A stretch of 64,000 nucleotides of DNA, taken from the NCBI GenBank assembly GCA_039984955.1, contig JBDWTN010000005.1:248001-312000 (forward strand), given 5' to 3'. Source of the stretch: Marinobacter alexandrii (GTDB lineage: Bacteria; Bacteroidota; Bacteroidia; Cytophagales; Cyclobacteriaceae). The translations under genes were made by a program, and so were the position numbers. Shown in pieces: positions 26,429-35,763 of the stretch. How positions within the stretch are numbered: position 1 is the first letter of the stretch; each line of letters starts with the position of its first letter. The notes beneath the pieces are model-generated. The model saw only the letters and a program-made list of their open reading frames with translations. It ran no database searches and was not told the DNA's origin.

Positions 26429-26998
26429 TTAATTATTGAGAATCAAAAATAAGTATAAATACAACCAAAGTCCACCAAGAAAATGCCAGAATGTGGTACA
26501 CATCTCTATTCGAACTAAACTCTTCGAATGAACTTGATATCTAAATGCTTTATTCAGAACAATCAATAGGAAAACAATCGCTCCGATTAGGTGTGCTATA
26601 TGTAGTCCTGTAAATACATAAATGAAAGAACTTGCCGGGTTTCCAACAAAGTGAAACCCTCCCTCAACTAGCTGACCCCAAGCTTGAATTTGACCTACTA
26701 TGAATACGATTGCTAATATCGCAGTTAATGTCAGAGCAATGCGTATTTTATTAATGTCATCCCTTTTAGCAAAAATATAAGCGAGATGCATCGTCACACT
26801 ACTTAGTATTATGATCCCTGTAGTAAACTTGAACAGTGGCGGAAAATCGATATAAACCCAATCACCAACTGATTTCTTAACGATATAGGCACTTGATAAT
26901 GAGACAAATACCATTACTACAGAAACAAGAAACAACCACATTGCAAACTTTTTAGGATGCATTGATCGTACTTTATTCGCTTCTAATTCTCCTGTCAT
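26429..26998 (-). CDS. Heme-copper oxidase subunit III (shorter copy)
   Basis: 189 residues with about five membrane helices. It begins with a short polar tail and HPKKFAMWLFL, then shows the subunit III signatures FTGLHIAHLIGAIVFL and CTTFWHFLGGLWLYLYLFL. The pair of subunit III genes is normal in Bacteroidota oxidase operons, so this is not read as a decayed duplicate. The start overlaps the end of ctaB by 4 bp (ATGA), indicating coupling. Confidence 0.9.
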   Translation of the reverse strand: MTGELEANKVRSMHPKKFAMWLFLVSVVMVFVSLSSAYIVKKSVGDWVYIDFPPLFKFTTGIIILSSVTMHLAYIFAKRDDINKIRIALTLTAILAIVFIVGQIQAWGQLVEGGFHFVGNPASSFIYVFTGLHIAHLIGAIVFLLIVLNKAFRYQVHSKSLVRIEMCTTFWHFLGGLWLYLYLFLILNN

Positions 26999-27885
26999 AG
27001 CTTATCTATTAAAAAAGTTATTTGCACAATTGGTAAATAGATAAAAGATCCAAACATGATCCGCCGTGCCTTTTGATTTGAAGTATCTTTCATCAAACTA
27101 AAAGTCTGCGCAAGAAAGAGTGTTCCGCAAACAGTAGCTACCACCCCACTAGTAAGACCTGTCAAACCAAAATAAGTTGGCAACAGACCTAACGGTAATA
27201 AAAACAATGTATACACCATTATGTTTATAGCGGTATTAAGGTCTTTTGCTCCCCCTCCTGGTAATAGTTTAAAACCAGCCTTTTTATAGTCTTCATCGGA
27301 TACCCAAGCAATGGCCCAAAAATGTGGAAACTGCCAGATAAATTGGATTCCGAAGATGATCATAGCCTCATAAGTAAGTAACCCACTAGCAGCTGCCCAT
27401 CCAATTAATGGAGGCAAAGCTCCAGGAATAGCACCAACAAAAACGGCAATAGAACCTACACGCTTCAATGGTGTGTATACAAAAGCATATAGAATTAAAG
27501 ATAAAAGTGATAAAGCTGTGGCTAAAAAATTTGCAGCAACGAGCATTAACCCTAATCCAGCTATACCAGTCAAAAGACTAAACCAAATAGCCTCAGTCTC
27601 AGTTATTCTACTCGATGGAAGAGGTCTGTTCTTAGTCCTTTTCATAATCGCGTCATACTTCTGCTCGATGACCTGATTGATCGTTACAGAAGATCCTGAA
27701 ACTAAAAAACCAGCGACTAAAAAGAAAAAGAAATTAATCCAATTAATGGATGATTGATTTGCCAATGCATAACCAAATCCAGAGGAGAATACTACTAGAA
27801 AAGACAGTCTTGGTTTGAGCAATTCATAATACGCCTTAACTTTTGTTGCGGTATTAATATCGATATGAGATACAGAAGAGTTCAC
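26995..27885 (-). CDS. ctaB: Protoheme IX farnesyltransferase (heme O synthase)
   Basis: 296 residues, about nine membrane helices. It converts heme B to heme O with farnesyl diphosphate, the first step of heme A formation for the oxidase encoded beside it. Diagnostic UbiA-superfamily motifs are visible: NQVIEQKYDAIMKRTKNRPL (about 72-91, the Asp-rich substrate/Mg site) and the second loop with SDEDYKKAGFKLLPG (about 196-210). The GTG start overlaps the ctaA stop by 4 bp (GTGA). Confidence 0.95.
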   Translation of the reverse strand: MNSSVSHIDINTATKVKAYYELLKPRLSFLVVFSSGFGYALANQSSINWINFFFFLVAGFLVSGSSVTINQVIEQKYDAIMKRTKNRPLPSSRITETEAIWFSLLTGIAGLGLMLVAANFLATALSLLSLILYAFVYTPLKRVGSIAVFVGAIPGALPPLIGWAAASGLLTYEAMIIFGIQFIWQFPHFWAIAWVSDEDYKKAGFKLLPGGGAKDLNTAINIMVYTLFLLPLGLLPTYFGLTGLTSGVVATVCGTLFLAQTFSLMKDTSNQKARRIMFGSFIYLPIVQITFLIDKL

Positions 27886-28901
27886 CTGACTAGTTTGAGA
27901 CGTAAAGTTAAGTAAAAGAGCATGCTAAAAATGCTAACACCAAGAATTAAATGAAGTGGCTGTAACCAAAAAGGAAACGCAAATCGAGTCATTCCTATTC
28001 CTGCTATCATTGCTAGAAAAACTAGAAAAACCAATCTCACAGAGGTATTGATGATCCAGACTTGTTTAGTCTTTCTAGCATAATATGCTATTAAAACAGA
28101 CCCAATAAGAATCAACCATGAATAAGATCTATGAATAAAAAAAGAAGTCGATAGATGTGTACTCCAGTCTTCTTTTCCTATTGGAGATATCAATAAATCA
28201 TCAATTACACCACGTACTTCTGTTCCAAGTACTATTTGAGGTATAAATAATAATGTAGTCACTAAACCGACTATAAAAAGCGGATTATGTCTATAGATTG
28301 GAAGCTCTCGAACTTTTACGTTCATCCATATTAACATAGCTACGATCACCAAAGCCAACAGCATATGGAACGTGATAAAACCATGTAGAAGATTTGTAGA
28401 GACAACCAGTGATCCTACCCATCCTTGGAATCCTGTTAAAATAAAAATCATCACACCGACAATAGGAATCCATATCGATTTTTTCTTGAAAGCGAATGAG
28501 AAAATCATATTAAAAAAAACAAATAATCCAATCAATACACCAACTAATCTATTGATGTATTCAATCCAGGCCTTGGTTACATCAAATTCCTGTTCAACAA
28601 GAACTGCCGGATCATTGGTGATTTTATTACTCAAATCGTTGTATCCAAGGCGGCTAAACATCTTAGCAAGACGCTTATTTTTAGCAATCCTTTGCTCAAG
28701 AAATATATCTTGATAATTATCTGGTAAAACTTCAGAAGTGGTTGGAGGAATGTATGAACCGAAGCATTTAGGCCAATCCGGGCAGCCCATTCCAGCACCC
28801 ATTACGCGAACAATGCTACCCACTAGTATCAGTACAAATACTGATACTAGTGTAATTGCATTTATTCTTAGAAAATTCTTTTGATTAATTATTCTTCTCA
28901 A
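27882..28901 (-). CDS. ctaA: Heme A synthase (COX15/CtaA)
   Basis: 339 residues from a TTG start that overlaps the end of ctaD by 17 bp. About eight membrane helices. The first extracytoplasmic loop has GAGMGCPDWPKCFGSYIPP (about 36-54), the COX15 signature with its Cys pair, followed by a helix with an Asn-Arg pair (EYINRLVG) and conserved heme-ligand His residues (LLHGFITFHML, HRSYSW, PLHLILG). It oxidises the C8 methyl of heme O to make heme A. Its place next to ctaB gives the full heme A pathway in two genes. Confidence 0.95.
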   Translation of the reverse strand: MRRIINQKNFLRINAITLVSVFVLILVGSIVRVMGAGMGCPDWPKCFGSYIPPTTSEVLPDNYQDIFLEQRIAKNKRLAKMFSRLGYNDLSNKITNDPAVLVEQEFDVTKAWIEYINRLVGVLIGLFVFFNMIFSFAFKKKSIWIPIVGVMIFILTGFQGWVGSLVVSTNLLHGFITFHMLLALVIVAMLIWMNVKVRELPIYRHNPLFIVGLVTTLLFIPQIVLGTEVRGVIDDLLISPIGKEDWSTHLSTSFFIHRSYSWLILIGSVLIAYYARKTKQVWIINTSVRLVFLVFLAMIAGIGMTRFAFPFWLQPLHLILGVSIFSMLFYLTLRLKLVR

Positions 28902-30750
28902 CTCCAGTCAAATCTTCATCCTTAGTTAGCTCATTTTCGTGCTCAAGGTTAGATTCAGAAGTGTGCGAGTAAGGTACCGTTTGAGGAATGAAATCATCTT
29001 TCGCTTCTGGCTTACTGTAATCATAAGGCCATCTAAATACCTTAGGTATTGCTCCTATCCAATTACCATGTCCTGGGAATCGAGGTGTCGTCCATTCAAG
29101 CGTTGTTGACTTCCATGGATTAGCAGGTGCTAATTTGCCTCTATATATAGAATAGAAGAAGTTAAATAGGAATATAAACTGAGCTGCAAAGGTCAAAATA
29201 GCTGCAATACTTACCAGTGCATTCAAATCTCCATAAATACTAAACGTTTCAAATGAAGTGAATGAATAATATCTTCTCGGAAAGCCTGCTATTCCTATAT
29301 AGTGTAATGGGAAAAACACCAGATAGATACCTACAAAAGATAGCCAAAAATGCAACTTGCCTAGCTTATCATTCATCATTCTTCCGAACATCTTAGGGAA
29401 CCAATGATACACACCAGCCAAAAGACCAAAAAACGATGCGCTCCCCATTACAAGGTGAAAATGAGCAACAACGAAATATGTGTCATGAAGATTAATATCA
29501 AGAACTGAGTTCCCAAGGAAAATACCTGTCAATCCTCCTGATATGAAGAAAGACACTAAACCTATCGAAAACAACATGGCTGGAGTGAATATGATATTGC
29601 CTTTCCACAATGTCGTGATATAATTAAATGCCTTAATAGCGGATGGAACTGCTATCACCAATGTCAATATGGTAAATACTGAACCTAAAAATGGATTCAT
29701 GCCAGTCACAAACATGTGGTGAGCCCATACAATAAACGATAAGAAGCCAATTCCTAACATTGAGCCAATCATTGCCTTATAGCCAAATATTGGTTTCCGT
29801 GAATTGGTTGCAATAATTTCTGATGTAATACCCAGTGCTGGAAGTATTACAATGTATACTTCAGGGTGTCCCAGGAACCAAAACAAATGCTGGTATAAAA
29901 TTGGACTTCCACCTACATTAGGCAAAGCCTCACCTTGTATATAGATTTCTGATAAATAGAAACTAGTACCGAAGGATCGGTCAAATATCAAGAGCAATGC
30001 TGCCGATAATAAAACTGGGAATGACAACAATCCTAAGATTGCTGTAATAAAAAATGCCCAAATAGTTAAAGGCATTCGTGCAAACGACATCCCTTGTGTT
30101 CTCATATTGATGATAGTAGTGATATAATTAATACCACCTAAGAGAGAAGAAGCGATGAATAATGCCATTGAAACCAACCATAAGGTCATTCCAAGGCCTG
30201 ATCCTTGAATTGCTTGAGGTAGTGCGCTCAATGGCGGATAGACAGTCCATCCACCGCCGGCTGGTCCAGTTTCGATAAAAAGAGAAATGAACATAACAAC
30301 ACTGGATGCAAAAAAGAACCAGTAAGACAGCAAATTCATGAAGCCTGAAGCCATGTCCCTTGCTCCAATCTGTAACGGAATTAAGAAATTAGAGAATGTA
30401 CCACTTAAGCCAGCTGTCAGCACGAAAAATACCATAATGGTACCATGCATAGTAACCAGAGCCAAATAAAATTCAGCATCTAATTTGCCTGTTTCAGTAA
30501 TCCATTGCCCTAATAGAGGTCTTAGCCACTCTAAGCTCATTTCCGGAAATCCCAACTGAAGTCTGAATATGATAGAGAGTCCGCCTCCTATCAATGCCCA
30601 GAAAATACCTGTAATCAAGAATTGCTTCGCGATTGTCTTGTGATCAGTCGTGAATATATACTTGCTTATAAACCCCTGTTCGTGATGTTCATCGTCATGG
30701 TGATCATCATGTGCCAAATCTTCTTGAAGTTGTATATCTGTTACTGACAT
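28885..30750 (-). CDS. ctaD: Cytochrome c oxidase subunit I
   Basis: 621 residues, twelve-helix catalytic subunit. Visible ligand motifs are TMHGTIMVFF (low-spin heme His), FWFLGHPEVYIVILPALG (CuB His and the cross-linked Tyr, followed by the glutamate-containing helix region), WAHHMFVTGMNPF (CuB His pair) and HDTYFVVAHFHLVMG (heme a3 and heme a His). The N-terminus has an unusual His/Asp-rich run (about 14-26, HDDHHDDEHHEQG). The gene follows ctaC by 6 bp and overlaps ctaA by 17 bp. Confidence 0.97.
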   Translation of the reverse strand: MSVTDIQLQEDLAHDDHHDDEHHEQGFISKYIFTTDHKTIAKQFLITGIFWALIGGGLSIIFRLQLGFPEMSLEWLRPLLGQWITETGKLDAEFYLALVTMHGTIMVFFVLTAGLSGTFSNFLIPLQIGARDMASGFMNLLSYWFFFASSVVMFISLFIETGPAGGGWTVYPPLSALPQAIQGSGLGMTLWLVSMALFIASSLLGGINYITTIINMRTQGMSFARMPLTIWAFFITAILGLLSFPVLLSAALLLIFDRSFGTSFYLSEIYIQGEALPNVGGSPILYQHLFWFLGHPEVYIVILPALGITSEIIATNSRKPIFGYKAMIGSMLGIGFLSFIVWAHHMFVTGMNPFLGSVFTILTLVIAVPSAIKAFNYITTLWKGNIIFTPAMLFSIGLVSFFISGGLTGIFLGNSVLDINLHDTYFVVAHFHLVMGSASFFGLLAGVYHWFPKMFGRMMNDKLGKLHFWLSFVGIYLVFFPLHYIGIAGFPRRYYSFTSFETFSIYGDLNALVSIAAILTFAAQFIFLFNFFYSIYRGKLAPANPWKSTTLEWTTPRFPGHGNWIGAIPKVFRWPYDYSKPEAKDDFIPQTVPYSHTSESNLEHENELTKDEDLTGVEKNN

Positions 30751-30756
30751 ATTGAA

Positions 30757-31845
30757 TTATTTTGAACTACTCGCAGCAGTTGTAACTTTTTGTTGACTCT
30801 CAATGTTTTCGATTCCCGCAGCAATTTTTGCAGCTTCTTTCAAATCTTCCGGAACCTGACTTATATAACTTGGATTTTGTTTAAGGAAAGTATTTTCCTG
30901 ACTTTCCTTATACCATGAATCATATTCATCTTGTTCAAGTACCGTGATAATTCCTTTCATACCATAATGACTCTTACCGCAAATTTTATTGCATACAAGT
31001 TCATAATTGAAATCAGGGTTTCCAGTTATTTCTCGCATCTCCTCTGTACTTACAGTAGGTGTAAACCAAAAACGTGTAGGCATTCCAGGAACTGCATTCA
31101 TCTGCATTCTGAAGTGTGGATTATAAACACTATGTATTACATCTCTACCACGAATTTGAAGATGCACTGGCTTGCCTTTTGGTAAGACAAGTTGAGTAGG
31201 CATAAAATCGTCATGACCACTTTGATCTTCTAAATCGATACCCATTGAATTAATTGCATCGATTTTTCTAAAATCATATTTTCCTAATGCTCCATCTTTT
31301 CCAGGATATCTGAATGCCCAAGCGTACTGATATCCCATTACCTCTATGACCTCAGAATTTTCCGGAGCTGGGCCTGTAACTAAATTCCATTGCTTCAAAC
31401 CAGAAATAATCAACCATGCCAGAACGACTGCTGGAACAATTGTCCAAATCATCTCCAACTTATTATTGTGTGGATAATAGTGGGCTTTGTTCGTTTCTTT
31501 ATAACGATACTTCCAACCAAAACCGAATAAGAAAATCTGAGTAACAATGAATACAAAAACGGTAACCGCCATTGTAATCCAAAATAAATTTTCAGTAACT
31601 ACAGCATGCTCAGATGCAATTGGCAAATTGTAAGTGTTGTACTCAGTCATCGAAAAGTAAAAGAATCCCGCAATTCCTGCAATCAGGAATACCATCATTA
31701 GCAAACCTTGAAAATTATTACCAGATGGCACATGAGTCTTCTTCTTGTCCTTCTTTACAACATCAACTAACGTAGTAACACGGTATGCTATGAATATCAC
31801 AGCTATGATTAAAACGACCGCTACAACAATGATTAAATTAAGCAT
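30757..31845 (-). CDS. ctaC: Cytochrome c oxidase subunit II with CuA site
   Basis: 362 residues. There is an N-terminal membrane helix (1-25), two further membrane segments (about 47-65 and 90-112), then the cupredoxin domain. The CuA site is complete: a His in DVIHSVYNPHFRM and the CNKICGKSHYGM motif (about 285-296; two Cys, His, Met). EVMGYQYAWAFRYPG gives the aromatic electron-entry region. No fused CXXCH cytochrome domain is present, so electrons probably come from the ActE or ActA hemes or a separate carrier. The gene lies 19 bp after actF. Confidence 0.95.
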   Translation of the reverse strand: MLNLIIVVAVVLIIAVIFIAYRVTTLVDVVKKDKKKTHVPSGNNFQGLLMMVFLIAGIAGFFYFSMTEYNTYNLPIASEHAVVTENLFWITMAVTVFVFIVTQIFLFGFGWKYRYKETNKAHYYPHNNKLEMIWTIVPAVVLAWLIISGLKQWNLVTGPAPENSEVIEVMGYQYAWAFRYPGKDGALGKYDFRKIDAINSMGIDLEDQSGHDDFMPTQLVLPKGKPVHLQIRGRDVIHSVYNPHFRMQMNAVPGMPTRFWFTPTVSTEEMREITGNPDFNYELVCNKICGKSHYGMKGIITVLEQDEYDSWYKESQENTFLKQNPSYISQVPEDLKEAAKIAAGIENIESQQKVTTAASSSK

Positions 31846-31864
31846 AATCTCTATCCCTCACTTA

Positions 31865-33211
31865 TTAAATATGATGATGCAAACTTTCTTTTAACATTGG
31901 GTGATTTTTCCCGAACAAAGGCGCCTTTGATAGTGCATTTAAAGTCACATATAAGAAAGCACCAACATATACAAGAATTAACCCTATCTCAAGGAATCCA
32001 AAACCTCCATTGTCTCCTACCGTACCTGGTGAAACCATCATATAAAAGTCTAGCCAATGACCAAATACAACAGCAGGACAAACAACTTTTAAAATCCGTG
32101 TATGTCTCTTCGCATCTCTTGTCATAAGAAACAAGAAAGGAAAGAAGAAGTTTAAAATTAAATTGATATAAAACACTGGAGCATAGTGGTCATCCTTCCA
32201 TCGTTCCAAGAAATACACTGTTTCCTCAGGAATATGTGCATAGTATATTAGAAGGAATTGAGAGAACCATATATACGTCCAGAAAATACTAAAAGCAAAA
32301 ACAAATTTTCCTAGATCATGAATGTGGTTTTCATTAACCACGGCTAGATATCCTTTATCCTTGAGCATTACTACAATGAACAATGTCAATGCCAAACCGG
32401 CTACCCACCAACTAGCGAATGCATACCAACCAAACATGGTACTAAACCAATGAACATCAATTGACATGATCCAATCCCAAGCTGACATAGATGAAGAAAC
32501 TGCGAAGAATATAAGGAAGACAGCAGATGTCTTTCTCATCTGATACCATTTTGCAGTACCTCCCTCTAAATCTTCAGCGAATGCCAGAGATCTCAATTTT
32601 CTAAATAATAGATACCATACACCGAAGAAAACAACCATTCTCCCTATCCAAAATACAGGTATCGAGCCTCCTTCTAAAGGCCAGAAAAAATATGGAGCTT
32701 TACCTTTTATTATTTCGTCACCATTCTCTCCATATAAATCATGATGGGTCCAATGGAAGATATCACCAGCTCCAAAAAAGAAGACAACCAACATTAGAAC
32801 AAATGCGATTGGGAGCCAGTTACCAAAAGCCAGAGGTATTCGTTTTACTCCTGCTGTCCAGCCCGCCTGAGCTGCATATTGGATAGCAAAGAAGAATACG
32901 CCAATAACCGCTAGACCAGCAAAAAACACATTGTTAATCCATAGGTTAGATAAAAGTCTTTTGACAGAAGAGCTACTTCCATGATGAGTTTCTTCACCAT
33001 GACCTTCTTCTGCATGATCTTCTTCACCGTATGGCTCCTCTCCGTGACCATCAGACACTACTTCCGAGTGATCACCTCCATGGTCTTCCCCGTGATCTCC
33101 TGATCCTAATGTAAAATATCCTACAGCAGAAAGCACTAAACCTACAACTAAGGTTATTAGCAAGCGCTTCTTTGCAGTGGCAGTAAATTCAAATCTTTCT
33201 TCTGATACCAT
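31865..33211 (-). CDS. actF: Alternative complex III subunit ActF (membrane)
   Basis: 448 residues with about ten membrane helices, the usual layout of the second NrfD-like integral subunit of alternative complex III. Recognisable stretches are FWPLEGGSIPVFWIGRMV, WDWIMSIDVHWFSTMFGWY and WTYIWFSQFLLIYYAHIPEE. Between the first two helices there is a loop (about residues 34-75) very rich in His, Asp and Glu, with about eight His in some forty residues, which could bind metal. The gene lies 9 bp after actE. Confidence 0.93.
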   Translation of the reverse strand: MVSEERFEFTATAKKRLLITLVVGLVLSAVGYFTLGSGDHGEDHGGDHSEVVSDGHGEEPYGEEDHAEEGHGEETHHGSSSSVKRLLSNLWINNVFFAGLAVIGVFFFAIQYAAQAGWTAGVKRIPLAFGNWLPIAFVLMLVVFFFGAGDIFHWTHHDLYGENGDEIIKGKAPYFFWPLEGGSIPVFWIGRMVVFFGVWYLLFRKLRSLAFAEDLEGGTAKWYQMRKTSAVFLIFFAVSSSMSAWDWIMSIDVHWFSTMFGWYAFASWWVAGLALTLFIVVMLKDKGYLAVVNENHIHDLGKFVFAFSIFWTYIWFSQFLLIYYAHIPEETVYFLERWKDDHYAPVFYINLILNFFFPFLFLMTRDAKRHTRILKVVCPAVVFGHWLDFYMMVSPGTVGDNGGFGFLEIGLILVYVGAFLYVTLNALSKAPLFGKNHPMLKESLHHHI

Positions 33212-33220
33212 GAGTAGATT

Positions 33221-33847
33221 TTAATTCTTCTTTTGCAATTCTTTAACGTATCGAGCTATCCTCCAACGATCTTGGGAACTTACCTGAGATCCATGTGCTC
33301 CCATCAGTCCTTTACCATAAGTGATAACATGAAATATATGGCCTTCTGTAACTTCTAAGTAGGCCGCTCCATTTAGATTGGCAACTCCTGCATAAGCTTC
33401 AGCTACTTTTCCATCTGCATTTCCCTTTTCACCATGACAATGTTGACAATAGCTATCATATAGTGCTTTTCCATCTTTCACTACCCCTTCAGCATCTAAG
33501 GCAAATGGGCTTACCAAAGTGGTAGCAGCAATTTCTAATTCATCTTTTGTCAAACGAACAGGTAGTGGTTGACCTCTTCTAACTGTATTAGCCACAGGCT
33601 TACGCATATTCATTTTGAATTGGTTATATGGATTAGAGTTATAAAACTCTCCATGTTCATCCTCATCATTGGAATCTAGCCAAGTACCAGCATCTTCATT
33701 GGTAATCTGTGTTAATGGCTCATAAGGAGTAGAATGATACATTTGAGGAGCATACTCCAGTCCTGTGTCATCAACACCAGCTGCACAAGAGGCAACTAAT
33801 GTCCCTAATGTGATAATCCCTAAATATCTTAATGTCTTTAGTTTCAT
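33221..33847 (-). CDS. actE: Alternative complex III subunit ActE, monoheme cytochrome c lipoprotein
   Basis: 208 residues from the ATG at 33847; a TTG six bases upstream is less likely. A lipoprotein signal is present (LVASC, Cys near residue 19), then a single CQHCH heme c site (about 137-141). The domain ends with a Met-containing GKGLMGAHGSQV segment and SQDRWRIARYVKELQ, as in mono-heme class I cytochromes of this complex. It is expected on the periplasmic face as the exit point to cytochrome c or the oxidase. It sits 2 bp after the actD stop. Confidence 0.93.
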   Translation of the reverse strand: MKLKTLRYLGIITLGTLVASCAAGVDDTGLEYAPQMYHSTPYEPLTQITNEDAGTWLDSNDEDEHGEFYNSNPYNQFKMNMRKPVANTVRRGQPLPVRLTKDELEIAATTLVSPFALDAEGVVKDGKALYDSYCQHCHGEKGNADGKVAEAYAGVANLNGAAYLEVTEGHIFHVITYGKGLMGAHGSQVSSQDRWRIARYVKELQKKN

Positions 33848-33849
33848 TA

Positions 33850-34377
33850 TCAATCAAACTTTTTGTTATTCACCTCAGTGGCTCCACTACCGTTCAATAC
33901 GCTTTTTATATCCGCTTCAGTTTTGTCATTGCTATCTAAATCAATAGCCATCACATGTTTATCATCAGTAATCCGGATATCGTAGATTCTTGGCTTACCC
34001 CATGGCTTAAGATTTGAAATACCTAAAAAGGTGCCTACCATTCCAAATGAAGCTAGTAGAACAGTGAGTTCAAACGTCACTGGTACGAAAGAAGGAAAAG
34101 GAATGTGATCCTTACCTCCAATGATCATTGGCCAATCAACACCCATCATACCAATTTGCATAGTTAATGCAAGCGTGGTACCGGTAATACCAAAAAGGAA
34201 TGCGGCTATGGATAGCCAGCTTCGTTTATACCCTAATGCATCTTCGAGTCCGTGTACAGGAAATGGTGAATAAACCTCTTCGATTTTTACACCTGACTCC
34301 CTTACTGTTTTGATAGCGTCCATCAAAACATCTTCATCTTCATAGACGCCCAGTACGTAATTCGTTCCTTGAGACAT
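33850..34377 (-). CDS. actD: Alternative complex III subunit ActD (DUF3341)
   Basis: 175 residues, a DUF3341 protein: a cytoplasmic N-terminal domain (YVLGVYEDEDVLMDAI, EVYSPFPVHGLEDALG) and two membrane helices (about 57-80 and 98-120) with GGKDHIPFPSFVPVTFELTV in the loop between them, then a short soluble tail. It is a small structural subunit of the quinol:electron acceptor oxidoreductase. It begins 3 bp after actC. Confidence 0.93.
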   Translation of the reverse strand: MSQGTNYVLGVYEDEDVLMDAIKTVRESGVKIEEVYSPFPVHGLEDALGYKRSWLSIAAFLFGITGTTLALTMQIGMMGVDWPMIIGGKDHIPFPSFVPVTFELTVLLASFGMVGTFLGISNLKPWGKPRIYDIRITDDKHVMAIDLDSNDKTEADIKSVLNGSGATEVNNKKFD

Positions 34378-34380
34378 AAT

Positions 34381-35763
34381 CTATTTTTTTATTTCCGACT
34401 GTGCCGGCTTTTCTCCAGTTGCTTTAATAATACTTTTCACTTCGGCCATATTAATCACAGGGAAAAACTTCGCAAAAAGGAAGAATGCTGTAAAGAACAA
34501 TCCAAAAGTGAAGACATAAACTCCTATATCGTACATCGTAGGGTAGAACATTGCCCAACTAGACGGCAAATAATCCCTATGAAGGGAAGTAACAATAATT
34601 ACAAATCGCTCAAACCACATTCCAATATTTACAATAATAGAAATGACGAAAGTAGCCGCCAGGTTCGTTCTAATTTTCTTAAACCAGAAAAGCTGAGGTG
34701 AGATCACATTACAAGTCATCATTGACCAATATGCCCACCAGTAAGGACCAGTTGCTCTATTTATGAATGCATATTGTTCAGCTTCCACGCCTGAATACCA
34801 TGCAATAAAAAACTCTGTTATATATGCAATCCCAACGATTGACCCAGTCACAATAATGACAATGTTCATCAACTCGACATGTTGAATTGTGATATAATCT
34901 TCAAGCTTGTAAACTTTCCTGGTCACAAGTAGAAGTGTTAATACCATAGCAAATCCTGAGAAGATTGCTCCAGCCACAAAATATGGAGGAAAAATTGTCG
35001 TATGCCATCCGGGGATTACCGATGTGGCAAAGTCAAATGATACAATGGTGTGTACAGAAAGTACAAGCGGTGTTGCCAAACCTGCCAATACCAATGATAC
35101 GGTCTCATAATGAGCCCATGTTTTGGCTCCACCAGTCCATCCAAAGCTTAAAGCTCCGTAAATGGCTCTAGAAATTTTATTCTTTGCTCTGTCACGGATT
35201 GTGGCAAAATCAGGAATCAACCCAATGTACCAAAATACTAGCGAGACTGAGAAATAAGTTGAAATAGCAAAAACATCCCAAAGTAGCGGTGAGTTAAAAT
35301 TCACCCACAAAGAGCCAAATGTATTTGGAAGCGGTAATGCCCAGTAAAAACCTAACCAAGGACGCCCCATGTGAAGCACTGGAAACATTGCTGCACAGAT
35401 TACAGCAAATATTGTCATCGCCTCAGACGCACGGTTGATAGACATTCTCCAACGCTGACGGAAAAGTAGAAGAACTGCAGATATCAACGTACCTGCATGA
35501 CCAATACCTACCCACCAAACAAAATTGGTAATATCCCATGCCCAACCAACAGTTTTATTAAGTCCCCACATTCCGATTCCATCCCAAAGAGTGATTGCTA
35601 CTGCATACCCTCCAGCAAGAAGAAGTGCTAAAGAGACAGCCATTGCCAACATCCATGTTACCGTAGGTTTCTGCTCTACTCTTCCAGCAATATCCTCAGA
35701 AACATCATGGAGCGTCTTGCCACCAGTAATGAGGGGTACTCTTACTTCTGATTCTGCGTGCAT
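34381..35763 (-). CDS. actC: Alternative complex III subunit ActC (NrfD-like quinol-binding membrane subunit)
   Basis: 460 residues, about ten membrane helices. NrfD/PsrC-like features include [37 protein letters not shown] and [29 protein letters not shown] (family motifs read at several positions). ActC is where menaquinol is thought to be oxidised and protons moved. Its ATG shares one base with the actB stop (TAATG), so translation is coupled. Confidence 0.95.
   Translation of the reverse strand: MHAESEVRVPLITGGKTLHDVSEDIAGRVEQKPTVTWMLAMAVSLALLLAGGYAVAITLWDGIGMWGLNKTVGWAWDITNFVWWVGIGHAGTLISAVLLLFRQRWRMSINRASEAMTIFAVICAAMFPVLHMGRPWLGFYWALPLPNTFGSLWVNFNSPLLWDVFAISTYFSVSLVFWYIGLIPDFATIRDRAKNKISRAIYGALSFGWTGGAKTWAHYETVSLVLAGLATPLVLSVHTIVSFDFATSVIPGWHTTIFPPYFVAGAIFSGFAMVLTLLLVTRKVYKLEDYITIQHVELMNIVIIVTGSIVGIAYITEFFIAWYSGVEAEQYAFINRATGPYWWAYWSMMTCNVISPQLFWFKKIRTNLAATFVISIIVNIGMWFERFVIIVTSLHRDYLPSSWAMFYPTMYDIGVYVFTFGLFFTAFFLFAKFFPVINMAEVKSIIKATGEKPAQSEIKK

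Noticed and set aside
26429-26998. Possible decayed duplicate of oxidase subunit III.
   Set aside because: The reading frame is intact, the motifs are present, and paired subunit III genes are usual in Bacteroidota oxidase operons.
34369-34701. 110-codon plus-strand ORF opposite actC and actD.
   Set aside because: It overlaps conserved act genes in antisense and has no protein-like features.
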